A stretch of DNA of 52,480 nt from Timonella senegalensis JC301 (GCF_000312125.1 NZ_HE978641.1:845743-898222); one strand, 5' to 3'. Counted from the first letter of the stretch, positions 42,360 to 51,680 are shown. Notes: generated from the letters alone by a model not told the origin. Program-made: numbers and translations.

Positions 42360-43634
42360 ATGGAAAGCACGTCTGCACACACCGCCCGCCAAGATGCCGC
42401 TACCCCGTTCGGGGAGGTTGCTAGACCGCTGGATTGCTTCACGCTTGAAGAGCTCCGGACGCGCACCTCCGTCAAGTGGTCTTTCTATCCGCAGGACGTG
42501 CTGCCCGCGTGGGTGGCTGAGATGGATGCGACCACGGTTCCTGCGGTCACCGAGGTTGTTGGACAGATGTTGACCGCTGGAGACACCGGTTATCCCGGTG
42601 CAGCAGATCCCGCAGTGGCGGTCGATCTCCTGGCCCCCGTTGACTACCGCAAACTCCCTCGCTACCAGGACGCTTATGTCGACTTTGCGCGCAGGCACTG
42701 GGGCGTCGAGGTTAATCCCAACGCGATCGCGCTCATGCCAGACGTCATGCAGGGCATCGGGCACGCGGTGGCGCTACTTGGCCTGAAGCGCATCGCGATC
42801 ACGACCCCCGTCTACCCGCCGTTCCGCGCCTTCCCTGCGGCCTCCGGTGCCCAAGTCATCGAGGCGGGAATGACCAGCGAGGGACGGCTCGACTTTGACG
42901 AGTTGGAACGCGTGTTTAAGGACGCGGACGGCTTCCTCCTGTGCAACCCGCACAATCCTTCCGGCGTGGCCCACACGCGTGAAGAACTGACTCGGGTCTT
43001 CGAACTGGCCAACACCCACGGCATCCGCGTCATCGTGGACGAGATCCACGCGCCGCTCACCTCGCCGGCTGCTGAGGTAGAACGCGGCGCCGACCCATTT
43101 ACCCCGACCCTGTCCGTACCGGGCAGCGAGGGCGCGATCGTGCTGTTCTCGGCCGCAAAAGGGTTCAACCTCGCGGGCTTCAAGTCGGCTCTCATGGTTG
43201 GAGGGGCGGACGCCGCCCAGTTCGTCGCAGAGATCCCCGAGCTCATTACGCACGGCGCCGGCACACTCTCGCTCGCCGCGCACACGGCCGCGCTGGTTTA
43301 CGGTGATGACTGGCTCGAACAAGTCCGCGCCGACATCGACGACCGCCGCTCACAGTTCATTGAGGGGTTGGACCGGATTGCCCCGGAGGCGTGGGTTCAG
43401 CCCGCCGAGGCCACGTACTTTGCCTGGGTCGACTTCTCCCGAGTCCCCGGCCCGGACGGTGAACCACTCGGCGAGGACCCTGGCGCGTTCCTGCTGGAGC
43501 ACGCCAAAGTAGCGTTCAACCCGGGGCTGAGTTTTGGCGCGGGTGGTGAGGGGTTCGTACGCGTCAACCTCGCGACCTCGCGCGAGGCCATCGCCGAGAT
43601 CCTGCGCCGGATCGCCACGGCCCTCGGCCGCTAG
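42360..43634 (+). CDS. MalY/PatB-type aminotransferase-fold C-S lyase
   Basis: 424 residues of fold-type I PLP enzyme. VKWSFYPQDVLPAWVAEMDATTVPAV is the MalY/PatB opening; TPVYPPFRAFPAASGAQVIE, LLCNPHNPSGVAHTREEL, the lysine in LFSAAKGFNLAGFKSALM and the C-terminal RVNLATSREAIAEIL follow. Family members cleave cystathionine to homocysteine, or cysteine conjugates. It has a MarR-like gene as its divergent neighbour. Confidence 0.88.
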   Translation: MESTSAHTARQDAATPFGEVARPLDCFTLEELRTRTSVKWSFYPQDVLPAWVAEMDATTVPAVTEVVGQMLTAGDTGYPGAADPAVAVDLLAPVDYRKLPRYQDAYVDFARRHWGVEVNPNAIALMPDVMQGIGHAVALLGLKRIAITTPVYPPFRAFPAASGAQVIEAGMTSEGRLDFDELERVFKDADGFLLCNPHNPSGVAHTREELTRVFELANTHGIRVIVDEIHAPLTSPAAEVERGADPFTPTLSVPGSEGAIVLFSAAKGFNLAGFKSALMVGGADAAQFVAEIPELITHGAGTLSLAAHTAALVYGDDWLEQVRADIDDRRSQFIEGLDRIAPEAWVQPAEATYFAWVDFSRVPGPDGEPLGEDPGAFLLEHAKVAFNPGLSFGAGGEGFVRVNLATSREAIAEILRRIATALGR

Positions 43635-43669
43635 CCGCAAGGCCGCTCAGGTGCCCTCTACGCTGGTTG

Positions 43670-44833
43670 CTAGTCGCGCGCGAGTGGCGTCACCGACCGC
43701 GTGACCGTGAACTTCCGGTCCTGCGCCACGGTGCTCGTGCGACCCACAGTGCGGCGCAGCACGCCTTGATACGGCAGCGGCGTGTTGAACACCGTCCACA
43801 GTTCCCCGCCCGGCCGCAGAACCCTGCGGGCCTGCTCGAACATGCGCTCGGCCACGTCCGTATCCAGCGACGTTCCGGTGTGGAATGGCGGGTTGCACAC
43901 AACCACGTCGGCGCTCGCAGTGGGTAGCCCTGTCAGGGCGTCGTCCTGATTCACGACGATATTGGCAGCTAGCCCGTTTGCCTGCGCCGTGGCGGTGGCT
44001 GAGAAGGCGGCGGCGCGCGAGACGTCCACTGCTGTTACGCGGGCATCTGGGCGGGCCTTGGCTACGGCCGCCGCGAGCACTCCGTTGCCGCAGCCGGAGT
44101 CCACAAAGTCGATAGCCTCAGGAAACACCTCTAGAAGCTCGCCGAGCTCGCGCAGCAGCGCCCTCGTGCCAATGTCTAGCCTCGTGCCCGCGAACACACC
44201 ACCGTGTGCCACGAGGTCGAGATCGACCTCGGCGTTGTAGACGGTGCGAGGCCACGTGCCTGCTCCCGCGTGGACGGGCGAGAGCGCGCCATGGTCTGCG
44301 GCCTTTGGAGCGCTGGCGATCAGCGCGCGCGACTTGAACCTGCCGAGCGAGGCGCTGACGCTCGAGAAGTAACGGCCCAGTACATCGTTCTGGGTGGGCG
44401 TCATGTGCTTAGTACGCGCGGCCCCAATGAATACCGCGTGCTGGCTAAGCGCACCCGCAGCAGCCTGCGCGAGCTCATCCAAGGCGTCCAGCGACTTGGG
44501 CAAGCGCACGAGCACGAGGTCTGCCTCTGCGAACAGGTCGCTTGGATAGAGGCTCGACGAGCAAGCTGACGACTCGGTGGCGATAACCGCCTTTGACGAG
44601 GCAACGGCGCGCTGGTCAACCAGCGAATCGTTGTGCGCAACCAAGGTGGCGGAGGGGAAGAGGTGACCAAGATCGTCGAAAATCTGGGGCGCTTCAGCGT
44701 CCACCACCACGATCCGGCGGACAGAGTCCGCCACTGCCTCCTCAGCCTGCGCCAGCAGGAGGCGGTCCACCCCATCGAGGGTAGGAGCGGAATCGGACGC
44801 GGAGGAAGCCGCCAACTTGGATTGCAGAGCCAT
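43670..44833 (-). CDS. Class I methyltransferase, RsmC/RlmG-like
   Basis: About 387 residues in two tandem methyltransferase folds. The first (to about 190) is degenerate; the second is active: GVFAGTRLDIGTRALL, SAM loop VDSGCGNGVLAAAVAK, AVDVSRAAAFSA and the catalytic VVCNPPFHTGTSLD. The NPPFH motif and duplicated fold are those of RsmC (16S G1207) and RlmG (23S G1835) guanine-N2 methyltransferases; which rRNA is modified cannot be told. The ATG at 44833 (MALQSKLA) is chosen by family start. Two GATTNNCGACGAT copies lie inside (43948 and 44672). Confidence 0.85.
   Translation of the reverse strand: MALQSKLAASSASDSAPTLDGVDRLLLAQAEEAVADSVRRIVVVDAEAPQIFDDLGHLFPSATLVAHNDSLVDQRAVASSKAVIATESSACSSSLYPSDLFAEADLVLVRLPKSLDALDELAQAAAGALSQHAVFIGAARTKHMTPTQNDVLGRYFSSVSASLGRFKSRALIASAPKAADHGALSPVHAGAGTWPRTVYNAEVDLDLVAHGGVFAGTRLDIGTRALLRELGELLEVFPEAIDFVDSGCGNGVLAAAVAKARPDARVTAVDVSRAAAFSATATAQANGLAANIVVNQDDALTGLPTASADVVVCNPPFHTGTSLDTDVAERMFEQARRVLRPGGELWTVFNTPLPYQGVLRRTVGRTSTVAQDRKFTVTRSVTPLARD
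43948..43960 (+). repeat. Exact copy of the GATTNNCGACGAT repeat, inside the methyltransferase gene
   Basis: CTGATTCACGACGATATTGG, a full match to the 20-base extended consensus. Confidence 0.75.
44672..44684 (-). repeat. Exact copy of the GATTNNCGACGAT repeat, inside the methyltransferase gene
   Basis: GATTTTCGACGAT on the minus strand, followed by CTTGG. Confidence 0.75.
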
Positions 44834-45144
44834 GAATCCAGTGTCCCCGATCCCGGCGACACGCCGCGACCACTGACCAACACGATCGGCGTGACACCCG
44901 CCACGCAAGGTAGTAAACACGCCAATTGTGGCTCCGGAAAGCGGCTAAAAAGGGCAAAATGAACGCGATTGGGGGAGATTACGCTCTGAGCACTTACTAA
45001 TTTCAAGATTTTCCCGCAAAACCGCGAGAAATGGCCCCGCGCACGCCAAAACTTCCCTTAGTCTTATGCTGGTAAGCCCGCCGAACGGCTGGGCAAGGTA
45101 CGTCTGAGGGTCGTCATTACTCCCAGACCGAAGAAGGGAAGTTC
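44834..45144. other. Divergent promoter region of the methyltransferase and HU genes
   Basis: 311 bp without a gene. A candidate HU-side -10 TATGCT lies at 45065-45070 but no good -35 is seen. A leader hairpin around 45077-45095 (GCCCGCCG...CGGCTGGGC) is imperfect. Confidence 0.3.
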
Positions 45145-45426
45145 ATGGCTCTGAACCGCTCCGAACTCGTTTCGGCAATTGCCTCTAAGTCCGGCCTCAC
45201 CAAGACCGACGCAGACGCAGCACTCTCCGCATTCCAGGAAGTTCTCATCGAGCAGCTCGGTGCAGGCGAGGCAGTAAAGGTCACCGGTCTGTTCTCCGCA
45301 GAGCGCGTAGAGCGTAAGGCACGCACCGGCCGCAACCCACGCACCGGTGAAGAGATCGAGATCCCAGCAGGCTTCGGCGTGAAGATCTCCGCTGGAAGCC
45401 TCCTCAAGAAGGCTGTTGCTAAGTGA
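45145..45426 (+). CDS. hup: HU family nucleoid protein
   Basis: 93 residues. NRSELVSAIASKSGLTKTDADAALSAFQEVL forms the helical body, VKVTGLFSAERVERKARTGRNPRTGEEIEIPA the DNA-embracing arms with the proline at RNPRTG that kinks DNA, and the C-terminal helix SAGSLLKKAV. There is no long basic Lys/Ala tail, unlike mycobacterial HupB. AAGGGAAG precedes the ATG; codon bias is strong. Confidence 0.96.
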   Translation: MALNRSELVSAIASKSGLTKTDADAALSAFQEVLIEQLGAGEAVKVTGLFSAERVERKARTGRNPRTGEEIEIPAGFGVKISAGSLLKKAVAK

Positions 45427-45463
45427 TTTTTCCCCTCACAGGGAACTAACTAGCTTCGCTAAT

Positions 45464-45504
45464 AACAAGGCCGTCCGCACTCACTGAGCGCGGGCGGCCT
45501 TGTT
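45464..45504 (+). terminator. Terminator of the HU gene
   Basis: 15-bp stem AACAAGGCCGTCCGC / GCGGGCGGCCTTGTT with one wobble, 38 bp after the stop, followed by GTGTTTGTG. Confidence 0.75.
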
Positions 45505-45580
45505 GTGTTTGTGGGGGGGTGTGCGGGGCTGTGCGGACGGCCCTGTTGTGTTCGTGGGGCAGCGCCCACCCACTCTTTCT

Positions 45581-45640
45581 ATCGAGAGTATTCCTGAGCC
45601 CACTCTCGATGACGAGAGTGGGCTCAGGAATACTCTCGAT
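45581..45640. repeat. 60-bp palindrome, family A (copy A3)
   Basis: 28-bp perfect arms around ATGA: opens ATCGAGAGTATTCCTGAGCC and closes GGCTCAGGAATACTCTCGAT. It lies between the converging HU and membrane-protein genes. Confidence 0.88.
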
Positions 45641-45684
45641 GCGAGGGTGGGGGTTGCGAGGGGGTTGGGTGAGGCGAGAGTGGG

Positions 45685-48246
45685 CTAGAGCTCGCCCTTG
45701 CGCTGCAGGTAGCGCATTGCCATCCAGCCAAGCGGAATCTGAATCCAGTAGGTGGCAAACCGGAACAGGATGACTGCGGAGGTCGCAATCGCGGCGGGTA
45801 CACCGGCGGTGGTGGTCAGACCCGTGATGAGCGCGACCTCGATCGCGCCCATGCCGCCGGGTGTTGGAGCGAGCGCGCCGAGCGTGTTACCGATCAAGTA
45901 CACGATCGCCGCGTCGAGCAGCGTGAGATTGAAGCCGAAGGCGGCCAGCGATGCGTCGAACGCAAAAACGTACCCGAGCGTCAGGACGACGTGCCCAAGG
46001 ATACCTACAGTCAGCCGCCACGGGTTCGAGAGGAGCTCGGTCAGGCGTGGCCACACCTGGCGGACGGTGGGTTCGATCTTGACTAGCAACCACTTGCGCA
46101 GGCTGGGGATGGTGAAGACAATGCCACCCACGGCAACGATCGAGATGATCGCCACGATCACGGTGGTGGATGGCAGGGCGCTCAGCGCGCCGCCGCCCTG
46201 TCCCGTGAAGACCGACAGGACCGCAAGGATCGCAACAGTCACCACGAACGCGGAGACCTGGACCAGCGCAACCGTTGCCACTGCGAGTGACGTTGCGACA
46301 CCTCGCTTGGTCAGCATGCGCAGGTTGAGTGCGGCCGGGCCAATCCCCGCGGGAGCAGCAAGCGCCACAAAGGATGCCGCCGCTTGAACCAGGGTCGTGC
46401 GGATGATGGGTAGCTTGACCGGGGAGAATCCGATGAGCGTGAGGGCGGCGCCGAACCACGTGAGCAGGCCGAGCACTAGGGCAACGATCGCCCACATCGA
46501 GTTGGCCTCGGACACGGCTGCCGTGATCTCGTCGAGCTTGATCGTGGTGAACACGATGAACACGGCGATGATCGTGACAGCCCACGTGAGGATGGTCTTG
46601 GCGCCGAACCGGATGAGGGCGCGAGGCTCAATGTCCGTCTCCGGGATCTCTTGAACCAGTGCACTGCGGATCTCGTTGATGAGGTTCTTGCGCGCTCGAA
46701 GCTGGGTGCGTGTGGTCCGAGGCAGGACCACAGACTGCAAGAGCGGGCCAACAGCCATGAGGTCTTCCTCGCGCAGGACCTCGCGGGCTGACGCGATCGC
46801 GCGGTCGGGGCCGACCTTGAGCGCCAGCAGGGACAGCATCTGGGCGTTGTCCATGTGCTTGCTGAGGGTGGCCGCCGCGATGTCTCCGGACTGCCAGCCC
46901 GAGAGCCACACCTTGGGAGCTTCGGGGTGAATAAAGTGAGGGTCGATCGAAGAGGGCGAGGACACGAGCAGGACCTCGGCGGCGAGGTTGCGGTGTGCCA
47001 ACCCTGCCTTGTGCGCGATGTCGAGTTGGCGCCACGCCTCGCGCATGATGTCGTCGGTGACCTGCTCCTCGGTCATGGAGGAGAGCGGAACGGTGCGCTC
47101 TGGGTGCTCGAACACGAGGAGCATGGAGTCGGCTGCCTGCGAGACGCCCAGAAGCTTGTGCGTGCGTACGCCCGCCGCGGTGGACGCGTAACTCAGTAGC
47201 GCGGCGCGTTCGGCGACTGCACGCAGGGAGATCGCGGAGCGACCCTCGATGCCTCGCACGCGCAGGGACCGCCACAGGCGCTGCAGGAAACCGATGATCT
47301 GTCGGTCGCCGTCCAGGACGAAGACGTCTAGGCGGGGGCCGTCCAGGCGCTGCATCGCGTACACGCGCGTTTCAGCGTCGTTGGAGAAGGTTGGGAGGGG
47401 TGCATCCTCGGGGACTGCGAGCTCCGAGATGTCTTGACCGTAGTCAGCGTACTCGTGGATGCGCATGAGGGAGATGGGATCAAAGCCGGCCTTGCGCACG
47501 GCGGCGATGAGCTCTTCGCCCTGTGCACGTTCGCTGGCAACCCCGGAAAGGTAGCGGACGGTCAGTCCGGCAACACGGCCGAGCAGGACGGCACAGAACA
47601 CGCCGATGATGTTGACCTGGCCGAAGATCAGGACAATCGCCAACGAGATCCACAGTGCGCTCCACGATGCGCTCACCGTGCGTCGGCGCTGACGTGGACC
47701 TGCTGCGGTCAGAAGCCCGCACAACCCCGCCACGTAACCGGGAACAGTAATGATCCAGCCGGTGGGGAGGAGCACGGAAAGCCCGTGGATGAGCGTGGTG
47801 GAACCCCACGCGCTGACTCCGTAGGTGAACAGCAGTGCGAAGATCAGGCCAAGGGCCAACGCGGCGGCCGCCTCAAGCACCTGGCGGCCGAGTCTGCGCA
47901 GTGCGAGTTCCGTAAGTACTGCGGCAGGAATCAGCAGCGTGACCAGCGATTCCAGCACAACCACGGGAACGGAAAGGATGGTGGAGAGAAAGGAGGTTGC
48001 GGACTTAACGTCCTCTTGGACCCCCTCTGCGGTGCCGCGCGCAAACACGGCGATGACCATGAGCGCCGCTACTCCGAGGAGTGCAAGCACCATCCCAAAG
48101 AGATCACGTGGCTGACGTACCCGGACCTTTTCATCGTCGATCAGTGTTACTGCAGGCAGGTCAATCATGGTGCGTGAGTCATCGCCGTAACGGTAATAAT
48201 CGCCCACGTTGTGCGAGGAGGTTGTGGGGGGTTCCGAGTACGGCAT
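45685..48246 (-). CDS. Membrane fusion protein: LPG-synthase-like (UPF0104/YbhN) domain with degenerate kinase-like middle
   Basis: 853 residues. Six to seven membrane segments lie at about 50-240. A soluble middle (about 250-520) follows, with a kinase-like order of segments: LLGVSQAADSMLLVFEHPERTVPLSS as hinge and AHKAGLAHRNLAAEVLLVSS in the place of the HRDLKPENILL loop, where Asp is replaced by Asn. Then comes a C-terminal multi-pass domain (about 545-850) with LAPTPGGMGAIEVALITGL, the lysyl-PG synthase flippase-like signature. A lipid flippase or transporter with a built-in pseudokinase is inferred. The lysyl-transfer domain is absent. Confidence 0.8.
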   Translation of the reverse strand: MPYSEPPTTSSHNVGDYYRYGDDSRTMIDLPAVTLIDDEKVRVRQPRDLFGMVLALLGVAALMVIAVFARGTAEGVQEDVKSATSFLSTILSVPVVVLESLVTLLIPAAVLTELALRRLGRQVLEAAAALALGLIFALLFTYGVSAWGSTTLIHGLSVLLPTGWIITVPGYVAGLCGLLTAAGPRQRRRTVSASWSALWISLAIVLIFGQVNIIGVFCAVLLGRVAGLTVRYLSGVASERAQGEELIAAVRKAGFDPISLMRIHEYADYGQDISELAVPEDAPLPTFSNDAETRVYAMQRLDGPRLDVFVLDGDRQIIGFLQRLWRSLRVRGIEGRSAISLRAVAERAALLSYASTAAGVRTHKLLGVSQAADSMLLVFEHPERTVPLSSMTEEQVTDDIMREAWRQLDIAHKAGLAHRNLAAEVLLVSSPSSIDPHFIHPEAPKVWLSGWQSGDIAAATLSKHMDNAQMLSLLALKVGPDRAIASAREVLREEDLMAVGPLLQSVVLPRTTRTQLRARKNLINEIRSALVQEIPETDIEPRALIRFGAKTILTWAVTIIAVFIVFTTIKLDEITAAVSEANSMWAIVALVLGLLTWFGAALTLIGFSPVKLPIIRTTLVQAAASFVALAAPAGIGPAALNLRMLTKRGVATSLAVATVALVQVSAFVVTVAILAVLSVFTGQGGGALSALPSTTVIVAIISIVAVGGIVFTIPSLRKWLLVKIEPTVRQVWPRLTELLSNPWRLTVGILGHVVLTLGYVFAFDASLAAFGFNLTLLDAAIVYLIGNTLGALAPTPGGMGAIEVALITGLTTTAGVPAAIATSAVILFRFATYWIQIPLGWMAMRYLQRKGEL

Positions 48247-48397
48247 GAATCGAGTCTATGAGAAATGGCCTGCAAAGACATCGATAATTCGTATCGCGAA
48301 TGTCATGCAAATGCACTCTTGCTGTGATTCCATGGAGTAAAGATGCTTGTGAGCGGCCCAATCGGCCGAAATTTCACCCTCAACCAGCGGAGAAGCA

Positions 48398-49234
48398 ATG
48401 TCCAATGAAGGTTCTGCACGCGTAGTTTCGTCGGTCAGCGCGGCTCTAAAAGCCGTCTGGTGGATTCCATTGCTGCGCGGTCTCGCACTCATTGCCCTGG
48501 GTATTTTGGTAATGGTTCGCCCGCTCAATACTTTGATTGCGTTGACCCTCATTTTTGGAATATTCCTGCTGGTGGACGCCGCAATTACGGTTGCCCACGC
48601 GGTGGCAAACCGGAAGCAGCCAGGCTGGAAGTGGTGGCTGGTTCAGGGGCTCGTGGACCTAGTCTTTGCGGGCCTGATCCTCCTATGGCCAAACCTGACG
48701 GTGGTTGTGTTCTTCTACCTGCTGGTGGTCTGGACGATCGCCCTGGGAGCGACCGCGATCATTGGTTCGGCGACTCTGGCCAAGAACAAGGACTTGGCAT
48801 GGCCATGGCTGCTCGTGTTTGGTCTGGTTGCGGTCCTGTTCGGTGTGATGCTGCTCCTCCGTGGCGGCGACTCGCTGTCCGGCACCATTAACGTGGTGGG
48901 TCTGTTGCTCGGTGTGTTTGCGTTCATTGCGGGTAGTGTCCAGATCGTCACGGCGTTCTCCGTGCGTTCGATGGCCCGGGATATTGACTCTGCCCTCAAG
49001 GGGGAGTCGCCTGTGCTTGCCGCGATCATTGAGCGTGAGCAGAACAGCGCCGCTCAGGAGGCCGCGCGCGTGGCGGAGCATGAGGCTGAGAAGGCGCATC
49101 GTGCTGCGGAAAAGGATGCGGAGCGGGCTGCTCGAGAGGCAGAGAAGCAGGCCGAGCGCGAGCTTAAGCAGCAGCAGCGGAATGCTGAGCGGACGGTTGA
49201 GGACACCGACCAGCAGGACGGCCCAGCGCAATAA
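48398..49234 (+). CDS. HdeD-like (DUF308) membrane protein with charged coiled-coil tail
   Basis: 278 residues. Six membrane segments in three repeated pairs (GLALIALGILVMVRPLNTLIAL, GLVDLVFAGLILLWPNLTVVV, GLVAVLFGVMLLLRGGDSL) fit DUF308/HdeD, linked to acid and envelope stress in enterics. The C-terminal 75 residues are an Ala/Glu/Lys/Arg coiled coil (AEHEAEKAHRAAEKDAERAARE), unusual for the family. GGAG lies five bases before the ATG. It is divergent from the membrane fusion gene; the 150-bp gap between them holds the dyad ATTCG-N5-CGAAT at about 48288-48302. Confidence 0.85.
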   Translation: MSNEGSARVVSSVSAALKAVWWIPLLRGLALIALGILVMVRPLNTLIALTLIFGIFLLVDAAITVAHAVANRKQPGWKWWLVQGLVDLVFAGLILLWPNLTVVVFFYLLVVWTIALGATAIIGSATLAKNKDLAWPWLLVFGLVAVLFGVMLLLRGGDSLSGTINVVGLLLGVFAFIAGSVQIVTAFSVRSMARDIDSALKGESPVLAAIIEREQNSAAQEAARVAEHEAEKAHRAAEKDAERAAREAEKQAERELKQQQRNAERTVEDTDQQDGPAQ

Positions 49235-49239
49235 GAACT

Positions 49240-49252
49240 GATTTTCGACGAT
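49240..49252 (+). repeat. Exact copy of the GATTNNCGACGAT repeat, intergenic
   Basis: CTGATTTTCGACGATTCTGG, a full match to the 20-base extended form, just after the HdeD-like stop. Confidence 0.75.
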
Positions 49253-49319
49253 TCTGGTTACGCCCCAGCCCCGGCCCGCCTTCCCGTGAGCACCGTTGGG
49301 TGGGTAGAAGACAGACAAG

Positions 49320-49361
49320 AAATGCGTCGACCGGATGGAAAGCCATCCGGTCGACGCATTT
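49320..49361 (+). terminator. Rho-independent terminator
   Basis: 19-bp perfect stem AAATGCGTCGACCGGATGG and its complement around AAAG, followed by CTTTTT. It serves the HdeD-like gene and, on the other strand, the CPBP gene. Confidence 0.9.
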
Positions 49362-49405
49362 CTTTTTCGACTCACACCGCAGGTGCCCGGACGTGCCAGT
49401 AAGCC

Positions 49406-50200
49406 TCAGCCAACACCCAATGCGGCGAGCCAGGATGCGGGCAGCAGCGCATAGCCCACGAAGGCCACCACGTCGAGTAGGGTGTGCGCGATGACGAGCG
49501 GCATCACGCGCGTCCTGCCCCACTTGGACTGGTAGAACCAGGCGAACACAATGCCCATCGCGACGTTGCCAAAGAACGGTCCGATGCCCTGATACAGGTG
49601 GTAGGAACCGCGCAAGATCGAACTGGCGGCGATGATGCCCCAGGTGCTCCATCCAAGCCGGGTGAGCCTATCGTGCAGGTAGGCCACCGCGATGATTTCC
49701 TCGAGCAGCCCGTTCTTGAGCGCCGCGAAGATCAGGATGGGTACGGCCCACCAGTGGGAGTCGAGGGTCGCGGGCTGGACCTCAACGGTGATGCCCACGG
49801 CCCGCCCGAATGCGTACAGTGCGAGTCCGGGGATACCGATGAGCGCCGCCAGCCCGAACCCGATTCCGGTATCTCGCCACGGCCGTGACCCGTCGAGCCC
49901 GATCCTGCGCAGCGCACCCTTCCCCGACTGCGACAGCAGGAACAGTGCGAGCGCCACGGGCATGAGCGCAAAGAACAGCGAGAGCACCTGGTAGGTCAGG
50001 TCGAGGTACGGGCGCGGGGACTGCGACGTGTTGATCTGCGCGCTCTGCTCACCCAGCGGGGTTTCCGCCGTCAGCCGGGCGATGATGTTGACCACCGCAT
50101 ACACGCCCGACTTGCCTAGGGACAGGCCCAGGACGATCCACACTTCCGCGCCCAGCATGAGCCGGTCGCGGCGGGTGAGTTGCGGGAGCGCGGCGGTCAC
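49406..50200 (-). CDS. CPBP family intramembrane glutamic endopeptidase
   Basis: 264 residues with about seven membrane segments. The catalytic Glu-Glu motif is NGLLEEIIAVAYLHDRL, motif 2 is GSYHLYQGIGPFFGNVAMGIVFAWFY and motif 3 is PLVIAHTLLDVV, so all active-site residues of the Rce1/CAAX-like family are present. The Arg that often follows EExxx is missing (EEIIAVAYL). The GTG start is 4 bp after the CopC-like gene, so the two are co-transcribed. Its role may be membrane-protein or bacteriocin-related processing; the substrate is unknown. Confidence 0.85.
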   Translation of the reverse strand: MTAALPQLTRRDRLMLGAEVWIVLGLSLGKSGVYAVVNIIARLTAETPLGEQSAQINTSQSPRPYLDLTYQVLSLFFALMPVALALFLLSQSGKGALRRIGLDGSRPWRDTGIGFGLAALIGIPGLALYAFGRAVGITVEVQPATLDSHWWAVPILIFAALKNGLLEEIIAVAYLHDRLTRLGWSTWGIIAASSILRGSYHLYQGIGPFFGNVAMGIVFAWFYQSKWGRTRVMPLVIAHTLLDVVAFVGYALLPASWLAALGVG

Positions 50201-50204
50201 GCGC

Positions 50205-50891
50205 CTACTTCTTACGCTTGTTGGCTACGACCATGCCGATGATCCCCGCAATCAGGCCGAGTACGCCGCCGATGATGATTCCGGTCCAAGGCAGCTGCGG
50301 GGTCGAGTCGTTGAGCGCAGCGTCCTGCGTGGAGGAAGTGGTCGCCGATGGTGAGGTCGTCGGCTCGGCAGAGCCAGACGATTCCGTTTCCGCTGGTTCT
50401 TCGGGTGCGCTGGTTGGCGCGGCAGAATCGTCGGATATCGGATTAGCCGGGTCCTCAACCGTGAACGTCACTACGCCCTCAATGGGGTGCGCGTCGGAGG
50501 ACACTACGCGCCATGCGGCAGTGTAGGTGCCATTCGCGAGCGCTGGCAGCGCGTACGTGGCCATCTTGCCGTCAGTTGCGGGAGCGCCAGAGGCGATCTC
50601 CGCCCCCGAGGCGTCCTTGACCAGGACCTGACCGCCGAGAGTCTGGATGTCGTTGTTGAACTCGAGGATCAGGGACTTTGGCGCCGTCTTGAGGGTCGCG
50701 CCGTTGGCCGGGTTCGACTTGACCAGCACGTCGTGCGCTGCTGCCGGCCCCTGGCCGAGCAGCAGAAACACGGCGAGTAGCGCGGCAAATGCCGCTGCCA
50801 GGATGGTCCGTGGGGTCTTATTCTCGACGATTGACGCACCCAGCCGTGTGGGTGCGGTCGGGGAGATGGCAGGATTCGAAAGAGCGCGCAT
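50205..50891 (-). CDS. CopC domain protein with C-terminal membrane anchor
   Basis: 228 residues. A signal segment (TILAAAFAALLAVFLLLGQGPAAAHD) leaves the mature N-terminus beginning with His, the copper ligand of CopC proteins. SNPANGATLKTAPKSLILEFN and TAAWRVVSSDAHPIEGVVTFTV with the second histidine site follow. A Ser/Thr/Glu/Pro-rich linker leads to a membrane segment (WTGIIIGGVLGLIAGIIGMVV) and KRKK. It is the surface-exposed copper-binding type of Gram-positives (YcnJ/CopC-like). A metal P-type ATPase lies nearby. Confidence 0.88.
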   Translation of the reverse strand: MRALSNPAISPTAPTRLGASIVENKTPRTILAAAFAALLAVFLLLGQGPAAAHDVLVKSNPANGATLKTAPKSLILEFNNDIQTLGGQVLVKDASGAEIASGAPATDGKMATYALPALANGTYTAAWRVVSSDAHPIEGVVTFTVEDPANPISDDSAAPTSAPEEPAETESSGSAEPTTSPSATTSSTQDAALNDSTPQLPWTGIIIGGVLGLIAGIIGMVVANKRKK

Positions 50892-50966
50892 GACACCATG
50901 CTAGCCATTGAATCTGGGGCTCGACTGAGTCCGAGGTGAGCGGGCGTGGAACGCCCGCTGTGCGAG

Positions 50967-51680
50967 CTACTGCTTATCGGCCGGCTTCTCGGCCTGCTGG
51001 TTGACCTTCTTGGCGCCGAACGTGGAGCGCAGGCGGACCAGAACGAACACCACGATGACCGCAATGATCAGGTAGAGCACGCCATCGCTGACGTATCCGG
51101 CGATGTGTTCGACCTTTGGCCAGTTCTCACCCAGGATGTACCCGGCGGTGACAAAGATGGAGTTCCAGATGAGGCTACCCGCTAGGGTCAGGCCGAGGAA
51201 CTTGCCCATGTTCATCTTTTCCAGCCCAGCGGGGATCGAGATGAGCGAGCGGAAGATTGGGATCATGCGGCCAAAGAACACGGCTTTGGTGCCGTGCCTA
51301 TCGAACCAGCGTTCGGTCATCTCAACGTCGGAGACCTTGAGCAGTGGCACCTTGGCCACGATTGCGATGAGGCGCTCGCGGCCGAGGAGCGCACCGAGGC
51401 CGTAGAGCGCGAGCGCGCCCACCACGGAACCGAGAGTGGTCCAGAACAGCACGGATGCGATGTTGAACGTGCCCTGGGAGGCGGTGAAACCTGCGAGGGG
51501 AAGGATGATCTCGCTTGGTAGCGGAGGGAAGAGGTTCTCCAGCGCGATGGCAAGACCGGCGCCTGGCGCCCCGAGGCTCTCCATGAGGTTGAGCGCCCAC
51601 TGGGCGACTCCATTGAGGTTGTCGGTGCTCGCGGTGTCGGCGGCGGTCGCGGCAACGGAGAGCAGAGCAGAGTGCGACAA
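50967..51680 (-). CDS. DedA family membrane protein (VTT domain)
   Basis: 237 residues. ALENLFPPLPSEIILPLAGFTA is the DedA opening motif with the conserved Glu; GSVVGALALYGLGALLGRER and RWFDRHGTKAVFFGRMIPIFRSLISIPAG (with the essential arginines) follow, then the last segments and a charged tail. DedA proteins move lipid carriers or phospholipids across the membrane. The start is a TTG at 51680, supported by AAGGA seven bases upstream. Confidence 0.9.
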   Translation of the reverse strand: MSHSALLSVAATAADTASTDNLNGVAQWALNLMESLGAPGAGLAIALENLFPPLPSEIILPLAGFTASQGTFNIASVLFWTTLGSVVGALALYGLGALLGRERLIAIVAKVPLLKVSDVEMTERWFDRHGTKAVFFGRMIPIFRSLISIPAGLEKMNMGKFLGLTLAGSLIWNSIFVTAGYILGENWPKVEHIAGYVSDGVLYLIIAVIVVFVLVRLRSTFGAKKVNQQAEKPADKQ

